A stretch of 64,000 nt of DNA from Pseudomonas putida (GTDB lineage Bacteria; Pseudomonadota; Gammaproteobacteria; Pseudomonadales; Pseudomonadaceae), in NCBI RefSeq assembly GCF_026625125.1, contig NZ_CP113097.1, forward strand, positions 558,001 through 622,000, given 5' to 3'. Position numbers and translations under genes: made by a program. This document shows positions 1 to 11,261 of the stretch, in pieces (within the stretch, counting starts at the first letter, position 1; every line of letters begins with the position of its first letter). Below the pieces are notes generated by a model. The model made no database searches, was not told the DNA's origin, and was given only the letters and a program-made list of their open reading frames with translations.

Positions 1-798
<798 letters not shown>

Positions 799-836
799 TC
801 ATTACCGTACGTTAGCCAAGCAGGTCAGGAGTACAG

Positions 837-1238
837 ATGAACTTTCACACCCGCAAATGGGTAAAACCCGAAGACCTCAACCCCAACGGCACGCTGTTCG
901 GCGGCAGCCTGTTGCGCTGGATCGACGAAGAGGCGGCGATCTATGCCATTGTCCAATTGGGCAACCAGCGCGTGGTGACCAAGTACATGTCGGAGATCAA
1001 CTTCGTCAGTGCCTCGCGCCAGGGCGACATCATCGAGCTGGGCATCACTGCCACCGAGTTCGGCCGCACCTCGATCACCCTCAAGTGTGAAGTACGCAAC
1101 AAGATCACCCGCAAGAGCATCCTGACCGTCGACAAGATGGTCTTCGTCAACCTGGGCGAGGATGGCCAGCCGGCGGCCCATGGGCGGACCGAGATCAAGT
1201 ATGTTCAGGACCAGTTTCCGGACAGCGCCGTAGAGTAA
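837..1238 (+). CDS. Acyl-CoA thioesterase, YciA-like hotdog fold
   Basis: 133 residues, the size of a single hotdog-domain thioesterase that hydrolyses acyl-CoA to free acid and CoA in the cytosol. The N-terminal NPNGTLFGG followed by D30 in RWIDEEA matches the catalytic region of YciA-type enzymes (N/H-x-x-G-x-L-F-GG with a downstream Asp). ATG 837 is supported by an AGGAG about six bases upstream. It is divergent from ahcY across a 296-base gap holding the ahcY leader. The physiological substrate cannot be read from the sequence. Confidence 0.85.
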   Translation: MNFHTRKWVKPEDLNPNGTLFGGSLLRWIDEEAAIYAIVQLGNQRVVTKYMSEINFVSASRQGDIIELGITATEFGRTSITLKCEVRNKITRKSILTVDKMVFVNLGEDGQPAAHGRTEIKYVQDQFPDSAVE

Positions 1239-1245
1239 CGTGCTA

Positions 1246-1285
1246 GGGCTGCTGCGCAGCCCATCGCCGGCAAGCCGGCTCCCAC
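1246..1285 (+). repeat. REP-like element
   Basis: GGGCTGC-TGC-GCAGCCC forms a perfect 7-bp hairpin, followed by a GCCGGCAAGCCGGC inverted repeat and CTCCCAC. The same layout recurs at 25046-25162 and in part near 41061-41087, which is the typical repeated extragenic palindrome of P. putida. It lies between the thioesterase stop and the convergent antiporter gene. The rest of the gap to 1411 holds a second, weaker inverted repeat around 1354-1384. Confidence 0.75.
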
Positions 1286-1411
1286 CGCGACCGCGCAGGT
1301 CTTCAGATCTGCGCTTTACCTGTGGCCGCAACTGTCTTGCCCAACCTCTAATAGCCGGCGCAACCCATGTGGGGTTTGCCGGCGAAAGGGCCGTACGGCG
1401 AGCCCGGGTTT

Positions 1412-2647
1412 TCAGGGTTGTGCGCTGACCTTGCGCACCACCCGCCCGATGCTCAAGCCTTGTACCAGGATCGACGACAGCACCACGATGTAGGTGATCG
1501 AAAGCAGCAGGTCACGCTCCTCGCCCAACGGCAGCGACAATGCCAGCGCCACCGATACCCCCCCACGCAAGCCGCCCCAGGTCAGGACCCGTATGGTGCC
1601 CTTGGGCACACTACGCCAGCGGCGCAGCAACAGGATCGCAGGGGCCACTGTCAGCAGCCGCGACAACAGCACCGCCAGCGCCAGCACACCGCCAGCCGCC
1701 AGGTGTAGCCAGTTGAACGGCAGCAGCAACAGCTCCAGGCCGATCAGGGCGAAGAGCAGGGCGTTGAGCATGTCGTCGATCAACTCCCAGAAACCGTCCA
1801 TGTAGCGACGGGTCATGTCGTTCATCGCCAGGTTGCGCCCCAGGTTGCCGATGATCAGCCCGGCCACCACCATCGCGATCGGTGCCGAAACATGCAGCTC
1901 GTAGCACATGGCCGAGCCACCGATGACCAGCGCCAGGGTCAGCATGACCTCGACCTGGTACTGCTCGACGCTCTTGATCATGCGGTAGGTGGCGTAACCG
2001 AGCAGCCCGCCAAACACCGCGCCGCCAATGGCCTCGCGGGCGAACAGGATCGCTGTGTCCGTCATGCCTGGCGTTTCACCCAGTTCGATGATGCCCAGCA
2101 GCACGGTGAACACCACCACGGCGGTGCCGTCGTTGAACAGTGATTCGCCGACGATGGTGGTCTTCAGTGGTTTGGAGGCGTTGGCGGTGCGCAGGGCCCC
2201 CAGCACCGCGATCGGGTCGGTGGGCGAGATCAGTGCACCGAACAGCAGGCAGTAGATCAGTGGCACCTGCCAGCCGAACATCGCAAACACCCAGTGCGCC
2301 AGAAAGCCGATCATCACGGTGGCGATCAGTACGCCGAGCGTTGCCAGCAGCCCGATCGGCCAGCGGTAGCTGCGCAAATCGGTGAGGTTGACGTGCAGTG
2401 CACCGGCGAACAGCAGAAACGCCAGCATCCAGTGCATCAACAGGTCATTGAAGTCGATCTGGTTCATCAGCCCTTCGACGCGTTCTTCAAGGCCAGGGAA
2501 GCCGATCAGGCTCAGGCCCTGCAGTATCAGCGAGAACAGCAATGCCGTGACCATCACGCCGATGGCAGGTGGCAGGCCGATAAAGCGGTAATTGACGTAG
2601 GTGAGGAGTGTGGTGAGGCAGATAAACGCAGCGACTAATTCAAGCAT
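1412..2647 (-). CDS. Sodium:proton antiporter, CPA1/NhaP family
   Basis: 411 residues from the ATG at 2647, almost entirely hydrophobic with about 12 membrane segments. Two CPA1 signatures are visible: ALISPTDPIAVLG and SLFNDGTAVVVF, the latter holding the Asn-Asp pair of the ion-binding site. The family exchanges Na+ or K+ for H+ at the inner membrane. The start was chosen at MLELVAAF because an AGGA lies about seven bases upstream and the first helix begins there; the frame is open further upstream without family sequence. Cation specificity is not deducible. Confidence 0.88.
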   Translation of the reverse strand: MLELVAAFICLTTLLTYVNYRFIGLPPAIGVMVTALLFSLILQGLSLIGFPGLEERVEGLMNQIDFNDLLMHWMLAFLLFAGALHVNLTDLRSYRWPIGLLATLGVLIATVMIGFLAHWVFAMFGWQVPLIYCLLFGALISPTDPIAVLGALRTANASKPLKTTIVGESLFNDGTAVVVFTVLLGIIELGETPGMTDTAILFAREAIGGAVFGGLLGYATYRMIKSVEQYQVEVMLTLALVIGGSAMCYELHVSAPIAMVVAGLIIGNLGRNLAMNDMTRRYMDGFWELIDDMLNALLFALIGLELLLLPFNWLHLAAGGVLALAVLLSRLLTVAPAILLLRRWRSVPKGTIRVLTWGGLRGGVSVALALSLPLGEERDLLLSITYIVVLSSILVQGLSIGRVVRKVSAQP

Positions 2648-2849
2648 CCCAAATCCTGTAACAGTGGCTTCCAAGTCGTAACCCGAATGGCTCGGGCAGT
2701 TCTTTGATGACCTGGCGAGGGACTCGGGACACAGTTTTCGACCTGATTGGCTGGATTCGTTCCACTTTCGATACAGAATCGCTTCGCACCCCACGGTCCC
2801 ATCAACGCTATATATTCACAGGCTGATAACGTCACAAGGACCTGAAGGC

Positions 2850-3683
2850 GTGCTGGCAACTTCCCTGGTATTGATCGCGGCCTTACTGCACGCGACCTGG
2901 AACACCCTGATCAAATTCAGTGGCGAGCGCTTGCTGGTGATCGCCAGCATGGACTCGGTAGCCCTGGCCTTTGCCGTGCTCGCAGTGGCCTTCGTCGACC
3001 TGCCGCCTGCCCAGGTCTGGCCTTGGCTGATCGCTTCGGCATTGGCAGAGCAGTTGTACCGATTCCTGTTGATTCAGGCTTATCGAGTGGGCGATCTGGG
3101 GCTGGTCTATCCTCTGATGCGTGGCTTGTCACCGCTGGTGGTACTGGGGCTGACCCTGGCGTTCGCCGGCGAGTCGCTCAGCGAACGGCAGATCATCGGC
3201 ATATTGCTGATCCCCTGTGGCATGGCGTGCCTGCTGTGGCAGGGAGGTGGCGGGGACCGTCTGCCCTGGTCGATGCTGCCGGTAGTGGCGCTGATCGGCC
3301 TGTGCATCGGTTGCTACACCTGGTTCGACGGGCAGGCCGTGCGGTTGTGGGGCAAGCCCTGGGACTACCTGGTATGGCTGACCCTGCTCAGCGCCTGGCC
3401 GTTTCCGCTGCTGGCCGGTGTGGCACGGCGGGGGCCGTTTGTGCTGTTCTGGCGCACCCAGTGGCGCTTGGGGTTGGCCGTGGGCTTTTGCGTGCTGTTC
3501 AGCTATGCGCTGGTCTTGTGGGCCATGCATCTGGGGTCGGTGGCCGAGGCGGCGGCCTTGCGCGAGCTGAGCGTCATCTTGGTGGTGCTGCTGGGCATGC
3601 GCTACCTGAAAGAACCTTTTGGCGGCCCGAGACTCCTAGCTTGCGGGCTGGTACTGGCAGGCATGCTGGTGATGAAGCTCTAA
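2850..3683 (+). CDS. EamA/DMT-family transporter
   Basis: 277 residues with about ten hydrophobic segments in two similar halves, typical of EamA (DMT superfamily) permeases, which often export metabolites or amino acids. The likely start is GTG 2850 with AAGGA about ten bases upstream; the first residues run straight into a membrane helix (MLATSLVLIAALLHATWN). It precedes the MAPEG gene by 25 bases, so the two are probably cotranscribed. The substrate is unknown. Confidence 0.82.
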   Translation: MLATSLVLIAALLHATWNTLIKFSGERLLVIASMDSVALAFAVLAVAFVDLPPAQVWPWLIASALAEQLYRFLLIQAYRVGDLGLVYPLMRGLSPLVVLGLTLAFAGESLSERQIIGILLIPCGMACLLWQGGGGDRLPWSMLPVVALIGLCIGCYTWFDGQAVRLWGKPWDYLVWLTLLSAWPFPLLAGVARRGPFVLFWRTQWRLGLAVGFCVLFSYALVLWAMHLGSVAEAAALRELSVILVVLLGMRYLKEPFGGPRLLACGLVLAGMLVMKL

Positions 3684-3708
3684 CCTGACGACTGAAGGAG
3701 TCCTGTCC

Positions 3709-4095
3709 ATGACCGTTGCCCTGTGGTGCATCCTGATCGCATTGTTCCTACCACCGCTCTGCGCCTTGATCGCCAAGGTGAGCAGTGGCCGCTTCGGCTT
3801 GAAGGACAATCACGACCCGCGCGCCTTCCTCGACACATTGTCGGGCCTGCCACGGCGTGCCCATGCCGCGCAGCAGAACAGCTATGAAGCGTTCCCGGCG
3901 TTTGCCGCGGCGGTGCTGGTGGCCGATATCGTCGGCAATGCCGAGCAGGTGACGCAGGACGTGCTTGGGGTCTTGTACATCACCAGCCGGCTGCTCTACA
4001 TCATCTGCTATCTGGCCGACTGGGCGGCATTGCGCTCGCTGGTGTGGTTCACCGGGGTGGCGCTGATCGTGTCGTTCTTCGTTGTCTCAGCCTGA
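3709..4095 (+). CDS. MAPEG-family membrane protein
   Basis: 128 residues with about four membrane helices. The region RRAHAAQQNSYEAFPAFAAAV matches the family's conserved Asn-containing helix (eicosanoid and glutathione metabolism membrane proteins). Bacterial members are mostly uncharacterised; some are glutathione transferases. ATG 3709 has a strong GAAGGAG about ten bases upstream. A 13-bp hairpin follows the stop. No bacterial function can be assigned from the sequence alone. Confidence 0.82.
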   Translation: MTVALWCILIALFLPPLCALIAKVSSGRFGLKDNHDPRAFLDTLSGLPRRAHAAQQNSYEAFPAFAAAVLVADIVGNAEQVTQDVLGVLYITSRLLYIICYLADWAALRSLVWFTGVALIVSFFVVSA

Positions 4096-4103
4096 AGCCG
4101 GCG

Positions 4104-4134
4104 GCACTGCTCGCGGCTAAACCGCGAGCAGTGC
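4104..4134. terminator. Hairpin between convergent genes, probable bidirectional terminator
   Basis: GCACTGCTCGCGG pairs perfectly with CCGCGAGCAGTGC across the 5-nt loop CTAAA. It sits in the 48-base gap between the MAPEG stop and the mltA stop, which face each other. No T-run follows on either strand, so its strength as an intrinsic terminator is uncertain. Confidence 0.55.
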
Positions 4135-4143
4135 AGCCATCGG

Positions 4144-5295
4144 TCAAAGGACTTTAGGCACGTCAGGCAGCGGCTTGCCTTTTGGCCAGAGCATCCATAT
4201 CTGCCCCTGCTGCTTCATGTTCCCTGCCAGTTCGCCGGCCTCAGGCCCGGTGCCCCAGAATAGATCCGCACGAACTTCGCCTGTAATCGCGCCACCCGTA
4301 TCCTGAGCGCCCACCGGCCGAACCACCGGTGTGCCGTCCGGGCGCGTGGTGGACAGCCAAAGCAGGCTGCCCAGTGGAATGACCTTGCGATCGATGGCCA
4401 CGCTGTAGCCCGCGGTGAGGGGTACGTTCAATGAACCGCGCGGGCCTTCGTTGCTGGCGGGGCGGGTGCTGAAGAACACATAACTGGGGTTGCTCGCCAG
4501 CAATTCAGGCACCCGCTGCGGATTGGCCTCAGCCCAGGCATGGATGGCGCCCATGCTCACGTCTTCCTTCTTCAATTGACCTTGCTCGATCAGCCAGCGA
4601 CCGATCGGCCGGTACGGGTGCCCGTTCTGGTCGGCGTAGCCCAGGCGCAATTGACTGCCATCTTCCAGCTGTACCCGGCCTGAACCCTGGATCTGCAGAA
4701 ACTGCAGGTCCATCGGGTCGGTCAGCCATGCCAGTACCGGTGCCTTGACGCCGTCCCGGTAGATCACTTCAGCGGTGTCGTAGGGCTTGAGCACGCGGCC
4801 ATCGAGGCGACCTCGCAGGCGCTTGCCCTTCAGCTCCGGGTAAATGCTGGCCAGGTCGACCACGATCATGTCATCCGGGATGCCGTACACCGGTACCTGA
4901 GCCGCGTCGGTGCGCGTCAGGCTGCCGGGGTAGACCGGTTCGTAGTAACCGGTGATCAAGCCATTGGCATTGTTCTCGGCCGAGCGCAGGCCATAGACCT
5001 GCAATTGCGCCTGCAGGAACGCGCGCACTGGGGTCGCCTCCAGGGCAATGGGCTGTGCTGCCTCGCACGTGGCGGCCCATACCGGGTCCCGCTTGAGTTT
5101 TTCACAACCAGTGCGCCAGGCGTTGAAACCTGCGAGCAGGTCGCTGTCGCTGACGCTGGGCAGGTCATCCCAGGCCGCAGGGGTGTAGGTAGCGACGGCG
5201 TGGGGTTCGGGCTTGGCGGTTTCGCCGCCATTGCAGCCGGCCAGCAAGGCCAGGGCCGGCAGCGCCCAGGCGAGATGGCGCAGAGCAGATTTCAT
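4144..5295 (-). CDS. mltA: Membrane-bound lytic murein transglycosylase A
   Basis: Cleaves glycan strands of peptidoglycan to 1,6-anhydromuramyl products at the inner face of the outer membrane. 383 residues from the ATG at 5295, starting with a lipoprotein signal (MKSALRHLAWALPALALLAGC), so Cys is the lipidated residue. MltA and 3D domains follow: GLITGYYEP, LQIQGSGRV, and near the C-terminus GAQDTGGAI, which carries the catalytic Asp. An AAGGA precedes this ATG; the longer upstream frame lacks a signal sequence and overlaps the region upstream of the divergent cytochrome gene. Confidence 0.95.
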   Translation of the reverse strand: MKSALRHLAWALPALALLAGCNGGETAKPEPHAVATYTPAAWDDLPSVSDSDLLAGFNAWRTGCEKLKRDPVWAATCEAAQPIALEATPVRAFLQAQLQVYGLRSAENNANGLITGYYEPVYPGSLTRTDAAQVPVYGIPDDMIVVDLASIYPELKGKRLRGRLDGRVLKPYDTAEVIYRDGVKAPVLAWLTDPMDLQFLQIQGSGRVQLEDGSQLRLGYADQNGHPYRPIGRWLIEQGQLKKEDVSMGAIHAWAEANPQRVPELLASNPSYVFFSTRPASNEGPRGSLNVPLTAGYSVAIDRKVIPLGSLLWLSTTRPDGTPVVRPVGAQDTGGAITGEVRADLFWGTGPEAGELAGNMKQQGQIWMLWPKGKPLPDVPKVL

Positions 5296-5410
5296 GGTTG
5301 CATCCTTGGAGGGCAACAGGTGGTTGCTGCCCATAGTGTTCGTAAGGGTATTGGTCTTTGCACGGCAGGCGAGGATACTGTTGGCCCTTTCCTCTGCCAA
5401 TGTGACCGTG

Positions 5411-5857
5411 ATGTTCAAATGTTTCACCGCCATCCTGCTGGTCAGCCTGTCCCTGGTAGCCTGCGACCGTGTCGATCCTAACTCACCCCTGGGGCAGCGC
5501 AAGGCGATCTTCAAGCAGATGCTCCAGACCAGCGAGGACATGGGGGGCATGCTGCGCGGACGGTTGCCGTTCGATGGCGAGAAATTTTCAGCGGGTGCGG
5601 TGAAGCTCGATAGCCTGGCCCATGCGCCATGGCAGCATTTTCCGCAGGTGAAGGATGGTGGCGACAGCAGTGCGCGGCCCGAGGTCTGGGAGCGCCAGGC
5701 GCGCTTTCATGACTTGGCGCAAGCGTTGGAAGGGGTGACGGGCGAGTTGCTGGCGGTGACACGCAAGCAGCCGCTGGATGCGGCGATGCTCAAGGCACCT
5801 ATGGACAAGGTCGAGGCAGCCTGCAAGGCCTGCCATACAGAGTTCCGTAATCATTGA
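5411..5857 (+). CDS. Cytochrome c'/c556-type protein, probably a lipoprotein
   Basis: 148 residues from ATG 5411. The N-terminus is a signal peptide ending SLSLVAC, a lipobox, so the mature protein is probably lipid-anchored in the periplasm. A four-helix-bundle cytochrome c' pattern follows, with the single haem motif CKACH eight residues from the C-terminus, the usual place in this family. Such proteins bind haem c and may transfer electrons or bind gas ligands. It is divergent from mltA with only 115 bases between starts. Its partner is unknown. Confidence 0.8.
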   Translation: MFKCFTAILLVSLSLVACDRVDPNSPLGQRKAIFKQMLQTSEDMGGMLRGRLPFDGEKFSAGAVKLDSLAHAPWQHFPQVKDGGDSSARPEVWERQARFHDLAQALEGVTGELLAVTRKQPLDAAMLKAPMDKVEAACKACHTEFRNH

Positions 5858-5913
5858 TGCGCCAGCCAGGGAGCCGCAGGCTGCTGGCTGACGCACGAAA
5901 CTGAAGCCTCAGA

Positions 5914-6309
5914 TCACTTGGCCAATTCGGCTTTGGCGTCTTCGAGTTCTGCTTTGGATTCGGCCAGTTTCTGCTCACGCTTGGCGATTTTGCTGGGATC
6001 GCCTTTCGCCTGTGCCTGCTTCAGGTCTGCTTCGCGCTCCTGGACTTCTGCTTCGGCTTTGCGCACTTTCTGTTCACGCTCTTCTTTCAAGCCAGCATCG
6101 GTGCAGTGCTCGGTGTTCTCCTGCAGGGCCTTTTCCAGGCCGCGAATCTCACCCGAGTTATTGTGCGCCCGGGCATATTGCAGCTGGTTTTCGATAGCGC
6201 TGCGCTTGGCGGCGCATCCGGTCAGGCCAGGCGTCGGCTGTGCTGCTTGGGCGGCGGCTGCGCTCAAGCCCAGAACAGCCAGCATGACTACGGAAGAAAC
6301 GACTTTCAT
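5914..6309 (-). CDS. DUF1090 periplasmic protein, copy 1
   Basis: 131 residues from the ATG at 6309, with an AGGAGGCTCC-like ribosome site just upstream. A signal peptide (ends AAAAQA) is followed by TGCAAKRSAIENQLQYA and a highly charged, Glu/Lys/Ala-rich helical tail with coiled-coil character. It is a close paralogue of the next gene: same length, same TGCAAKR motif, same Cys positions. The family is exported but has no known function. The start was placed at the signal peptide rather than further upstream. Confidence 0.85.
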   Translation of the reverse strand: MKVVSSVVMLAVLGLSAAAAQAAQPTPGLTGCAAKRSAIENQLQYARAHNNSGEIRGLEKALQENTEHCTDAGLKEEREQKVRKAEAEVQEREADLKQAQAKGDPSKIAKREQKLAESKAELEDAKAELAK

Positions 6310-6436
6310 GGGAGCCTCCTTGTAGGGGCATATGGCAGTAAGCGCTGCAATGGTGCCCATTCCCCAATACCTAGTGAACCCTTCGGTGGGTAACTTCAGA
6401 AAAGTCCTACAAGCCAAGTTGACTGGAAACTAGCTG

Positions 6437-6832
6437 TCAACGCTCCAAATCGTCGACGGCCTCTTGCAACTCTTTTTTCGCCTCGGCAAGTTTGTCCTTG
6501 CGCTTGTTGATGCGCTCCGGGTCGCCCTTTTTCATGGCCTTGTCCAGGTCCTTGGTGCGCTGGTTGACCTCGTGCCGGGCCTCGAGCACTTTCTGTTCGC
6601 GCTCTTTACGCAAGCCGGCCTCGGTGCAGTTCGCGTCAACTTCGCTCAGGGCTTTTTCCAGGCCGGCTTGCTGCTCGCTGTTGTTGTCAGCCTTGGCCTG
6701 CTCGATCTGTTCGCTGATTGCCTTACGCTTGGCGGCGCAGCCGGTCAGGCCTGTTTGTTCTTCGGTGGGCTGCGCGGCGTGAGCCGACAGGGCGAACGTC
6801 ACCAGCAGGAAAAGGGTAGAAATACGCTTCAT
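6437..6832 (-). CDS. DUF1090 periplasmic protein, copy 2
   Basis: 131 residues from the ATG at 6832 with GGAGGC upstream. Signal peptide MKRISTLFLLVTFALSAHA, then TGLTGCAAKRKAISEQI and a long Lys/Glu coiled-coil tail ending DDLER. It is equal in length to copy 1 and aligns with it throughout, so the pair arose by tandem duplication. The 127-base gap between the copies argues for separate promoters. Function unknown; a role as a small periplasmic helical protein is all the sequence supports. Confidence 0.85.
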   Translation of the reverse strand: MKRISTLFLLVTFALSAHAAQPTEEQTGLTGCAAKRKAISEQIEQAKADNNSEQQAGLEKALSEVDANCTEAGLRKEREQKVLEARHEVNQRTKDLDKAMKKGDPERINKRKDKLAEAKKELQEAVDDLER

Positions 6833-6963
6833 CAAAAAGCCTCCTGAACGGGGCGGGGCAGCAAAAAGTGGGGAAATCCTGCCTTGGTTTTGCCGATTTT
6901 TAAACCCTTGGTGGTTTTTCAGGCTGGGATTGGCGAACATTACCCGTACGCCTTGCCCATGAA

Positions 6964-8733
<1,770 letters not shown>

Positions 8734-8776
8734 TCAGTTGTCAGGTGATGTGTCGCGGGGGTGATGGCATGGGGTA

Positions 8777-8812
8777 CAAAAAAGCCCCTGCCGATCACTC
8801 GGCAAGGGCTTC
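8777..8812 (-). terminator. Rho-independent terminator of metK
   Basis: On the minus strand, AGCCCTTGCCGA, a GTGA loop and TCGGCAGGGGCT are followed by a run of T. The stem is 11-12 bp with one mismatch and starts about 20 bases after the metK stop. Confidence 0.88.
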
Positions 8813-8832
8813 GATTCACCGCGGCAGGCTGA

Positions 8833-10023
8833 TTACAGGCCGGCAGCGTCACGCAGCGACTGGGCGCGGTCGGTGCGTTCCCAGGTGAAGGTGGTGAAGG
8901 TGTCGTCGCCGACAGTCTTCTGCTGCGGGGTACGGCCGAAGTGGCCGTAGGCAGCGGTTTCCTGGTACATCGGATGCAGCAGGTCGAGCATCTTGGTGAT
9001 GGCATACGGGCGCAGGTCGAAGCACTCACGCACCAGCTGGATGATCTTGTCGTCCGAGACCTTGCCGGTACCGAAGGTGTTGATCGAGATGGAGGTCGGC
9101 TGGGCTACGCCGATGGCGTAGGACACCTGGATCTCGCAACGTTCGGCCAGGCCGGCGGCGACGATGTTCTTGGCCACGTAACGACCGGCGTAGGCAGCAG
9201 AACGGTCGACCTTGGACGGGTCCTTGCCGGAGAACGCGCCACCACCGTGGCGGGCCATGCCGCCATAGGAGTCAACGATGATCTTGCGGCCGGTCAGGCC
9301 ACAGTCACCTACCGGGCCACCGATGATGAAGTTACCGGTCGGGTTGATGTGGTACTGGGTGTCCTTGTGCAGCAGTTCGGCAGGCAGGGTGTGCTTGACG
9401 ATCAGCTCCATCACGGCTTCCTGCAGGTCTTTTTGCGAAACCTCAGGGTTGTGCTGGGTCGACAGCACCACCGCGTCGATGCCCACTACCTTACCGTTTT
9501 CATAGCGGCAGGTGACCTGGGACTTGGCGTCCGGGCGCAGCCAAGGCAGCAGCCCGGATTTGCGCGCTTCGGCCTGGCGCTCGACCAGGCGGTGCGAGAA
9601 GCAGATCGGTGCCGGCATCAGCACGTCGGTTTCGTTGCTGGCGTAGCCGAACATCAGGCCCTGGTCACCGGCGCCCTGGTCTTCCGGCTTGGAGCGGTCC
9701 ACGCCCTGGGCGATGTCCACCGACTGTTTGCCGATGATGTTCATCACGGCGCAGGTAGCGCCATCGAAGCCGACGTCGGAGCTGTTGTAGCCGATATCGA
9801 TGATGACTTTGCGCACCAGCTCTTCCAGGTCGACCCAGGCCGACGTGGTGACTTCGCCGGCGATGATGGCGACACCGGTCTTGACCAGGGTTTCACACGC
9901 CACGCGGGCGTATTTGTCCTGGGTGATGATGGCATCCAGGACCGCATCCGAAATCTGGTCGGCGATCTTGTCCGGATGCCCTTCGGACACGGACTCGGAG
10001 GTGAAAAGGGAGTATTCGCTCAT
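8833..10023 (-). CDS. metK: S-adenosylmethionine synthetase
   Basis: Makes SAM from methionine and ATP in the cytosol. 396 residues, the usual length. Motifs: [19 protein letters not shown] at the N-terminus, [12 protein letters not shown] for the ATP site, and [16 protein letters not shown] for the phosphate-binding loop. The gene begins 19 bases after the stop of the ArsR-methyltransferase fusion on the same strand, so the two very likely form one operon, and a strong terminator follows metK. The regulator gene coming first implies autoregulation of SAM supply. Confidence 0.97.
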   Translation of the reverse strand: MSEYSLFTSESVSEGHPDKIADQISDAVLDAIITQDKYARVACETLVKTGVAIIAGEVTTSAWVDLEELVRKVIIDIGYNSSDVGFDGATCAVMNIIGKQSVDIAQGVDRSKPEDQGAGDQGLMFGYASNETDVLMPAPICFSHRLVERQAEARKSGLLPWLRPDAKSQVTCRYENGKVVGIDAVVLSTQHNPEVSQKDLQEAVMELIVKHTLPAELLHKDTQYHINPTGNFIIGGPVGDCGLTGRKIIVDSYGGMARHGGGAFSGKDPSKVDRSAAYAGRYVAKNIVAAGLAERCEIQVSYAIGVAQPTSISINTFGTGKVSDDKIIQLVRECFDLRPYAITKMLDLLHPMYQETAAYGHFGRTPQQKTVGDDTFTTFTWERTDRAQSLRDAAGL

Positions 10024-10042
10024 CTCGACGGGTTCCTAAAAT

Positions 10043-11035
10043 TTACCGATGGTGTGTGTCGCCAGCCGTCCGCTGAAAATGGCGGACCTGTATCTGGAAA
10101 CCGTTACGCAAGCCCACATAGAGGCTGTCCCCCGGGGCCAGCCCGGCAGCGTTGGCCCAACGGGCCAGGTCGTCCTGTTCAAAACCAAGCCAGAGATCGC
10201 CGCAGGCTTCCCGCGCCCAACCCTGATCATGGCTGCACAGTTCGGTGACCAGCAGGCTGCCGCCTGCCTTCACTCGTTTGGCCAAAAGGCGCAGGGCCAG
10301 GGCCGGGTCGCTGAAATGGTGCAGGACCATGTTCAGCACAACGCAGTCGGCTTCCACATCCGTTGCACCCAGTGCATCGGCCAACTGCAGGTTTACATTA
10401 TCCAGACGTTCGCGTTCGCAGACCTGGCGCGCCAGCTCGAGCATGGTCGGGCTGTTGTCCATGGCTGTGACGCAGGCAAAGCGCCGGGCCAGGTCGGGCA
10501 GGAAACCGCCGTCGCCGGGGCCGACTTCCAGCGCGCTGGCCGTCGGCTGGAAATTCAGTGTGTCGAGCAGCGCCAGCAGGCTTTCGCGGTACTGCGGCAG
10601 GCCGGCGATCAGGTCCTGCTGGGCGCGGAACTTTTCTTCCACGCGCAGGAAAAAGTCCTGGCTGGTGGCGGCGCGGCGTTGCTGCACCTGGGCGATGCGC
10701 GCCTGCACGTCCAGCGGCAGTGTCAGGTCGTCGACCTCTTCGAGCAGCGCGGTATGCAGGCGGCCGCCCAGCCGTTGGCTGTCGGGCAGGGCCCTGCGGT
10801 AGAAAATCGCATTGCCTTCGCGGCGTGTAGCCACCAGCTCGGCCTGGGCCAGAACCTTGAGGTGGTGGCTCATGCCCGACTGCCCGATGTCGAAGATCTG
10901 TGCCAGCTCCAGGACGCCGAACGAATCGCTGGCCAGGGCGCGCAGGACATTCAGGCGCAGTTCGTCGCCACTAGCTTTGCACAGGGCTGCCAATGTGTCG
11001 CTTCGCTGAGGGATCGGTCGCGTACGCAGGTTCAT
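10043..11035 (-). CDS. ArsR-type regulator fused to a SAM-dependent methyltransferase domain
   Basis: 330 residues. Residues about 12-85 are an ArsR winged helix (recognition helix IGQSGMSHHLKVL) without an obvious metal-binding Cys cluster. Residues about 165-315 are a class I methyltransferase fold with SAM-binding motif I LEVGPGDGGF (169-178) and ADCVVLNMVLHHF. Such fusions next to SAM-cycle genes resemble the SahR family, in which the DNA-binding domain responds to SAM or SAH. It is probably the repressor of its own operon with metK. No ribosome binding site is visible before ATG 11035. Whether the methyltransferase domain is catalytic or only a sensor is unknown. Confidence 0.85.
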   Translation of the reverse strand: MNLRTRPIPQRSDTLAALCKASGDELRLNVLRALASDSFGVLELAQIFDIGQSGMSHHLKVLAQAELVATRREGNAIFYRRALPDSQRLGGRLHTALLEEVDDLTLPLDVQARIAQVQQRRAATSQDFFLRVEEKFRAQQDLIAGLPQYRESLLALLDTLNFQPTASALEVGPGDGGFLPDLARRFACVTAMDNSPTMLELARQVCERERLDNVNLQLADALGATDVEADCVVLNMVLHHFSDPALALRLLAKRVKAGGSLLVTELCSHDQGWAREACGDLWLGFEQDDLARWANAAGLAPGDSLYVGLRNGFQIQVRHFQRTAGDTHHR

Positions 11036-11043
11036 GACGCGGC

Positions 11044-11072
11044 AGTCTAGACAGGCATCGTTGCCCTAGCAA
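11044..11072 (-). promoter_or_regulatory. Candidate sigma70 promoter of the arsR-metK operon
   Basis: On the minus strand TTGCTA (-35, 11072-11067) and TAGACT (-10, 11049-11044) are separated by 17 bases. Transcription would begin near 11037, only a few bases before the ATG at 11035. Together with the absent Shine-Dalgarno, this suggests a leaderless or nearly leaderless transcript. It was found by eye only. Confidence 0.45.
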
Positions 11073-11074
11073 GG

Positions 11075-11100
11075 CCAATATCAAAAAGTTTTGATATTGG
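11075..11100. promoter_or_regulatory. Perfect 26-bp palindrome, candidate operator of the ArsR fusion
   Basis: The left arm CCAATATCAAAA (11075-11086) is the exact reverse complement of the right arm (11089-11100), with AG between. It lies about 40 bases upstream of the arsR-metK start, next to the candidate -35, and about 160 bases upstream of the divergent tkt. ArsR-family proteins bind AT-rich inverted repeats of this size. Confidence 0.8.
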
Positions 11101-11261
11101 CGATGAGCTGCAGGAAATAGAGCCTTGCGCGCTCGGGTCCGCTTTCTCTTGCTGATTAAAGCGTGCCGCTGGCCGCTTAAATGTTTGCCCCCAGCCCCCC
11201 AGTGGGGGAAAATGGCCGCCTTTTTCGTTACACCACCTATTCAAGCCCCAGGAGATAAGCG

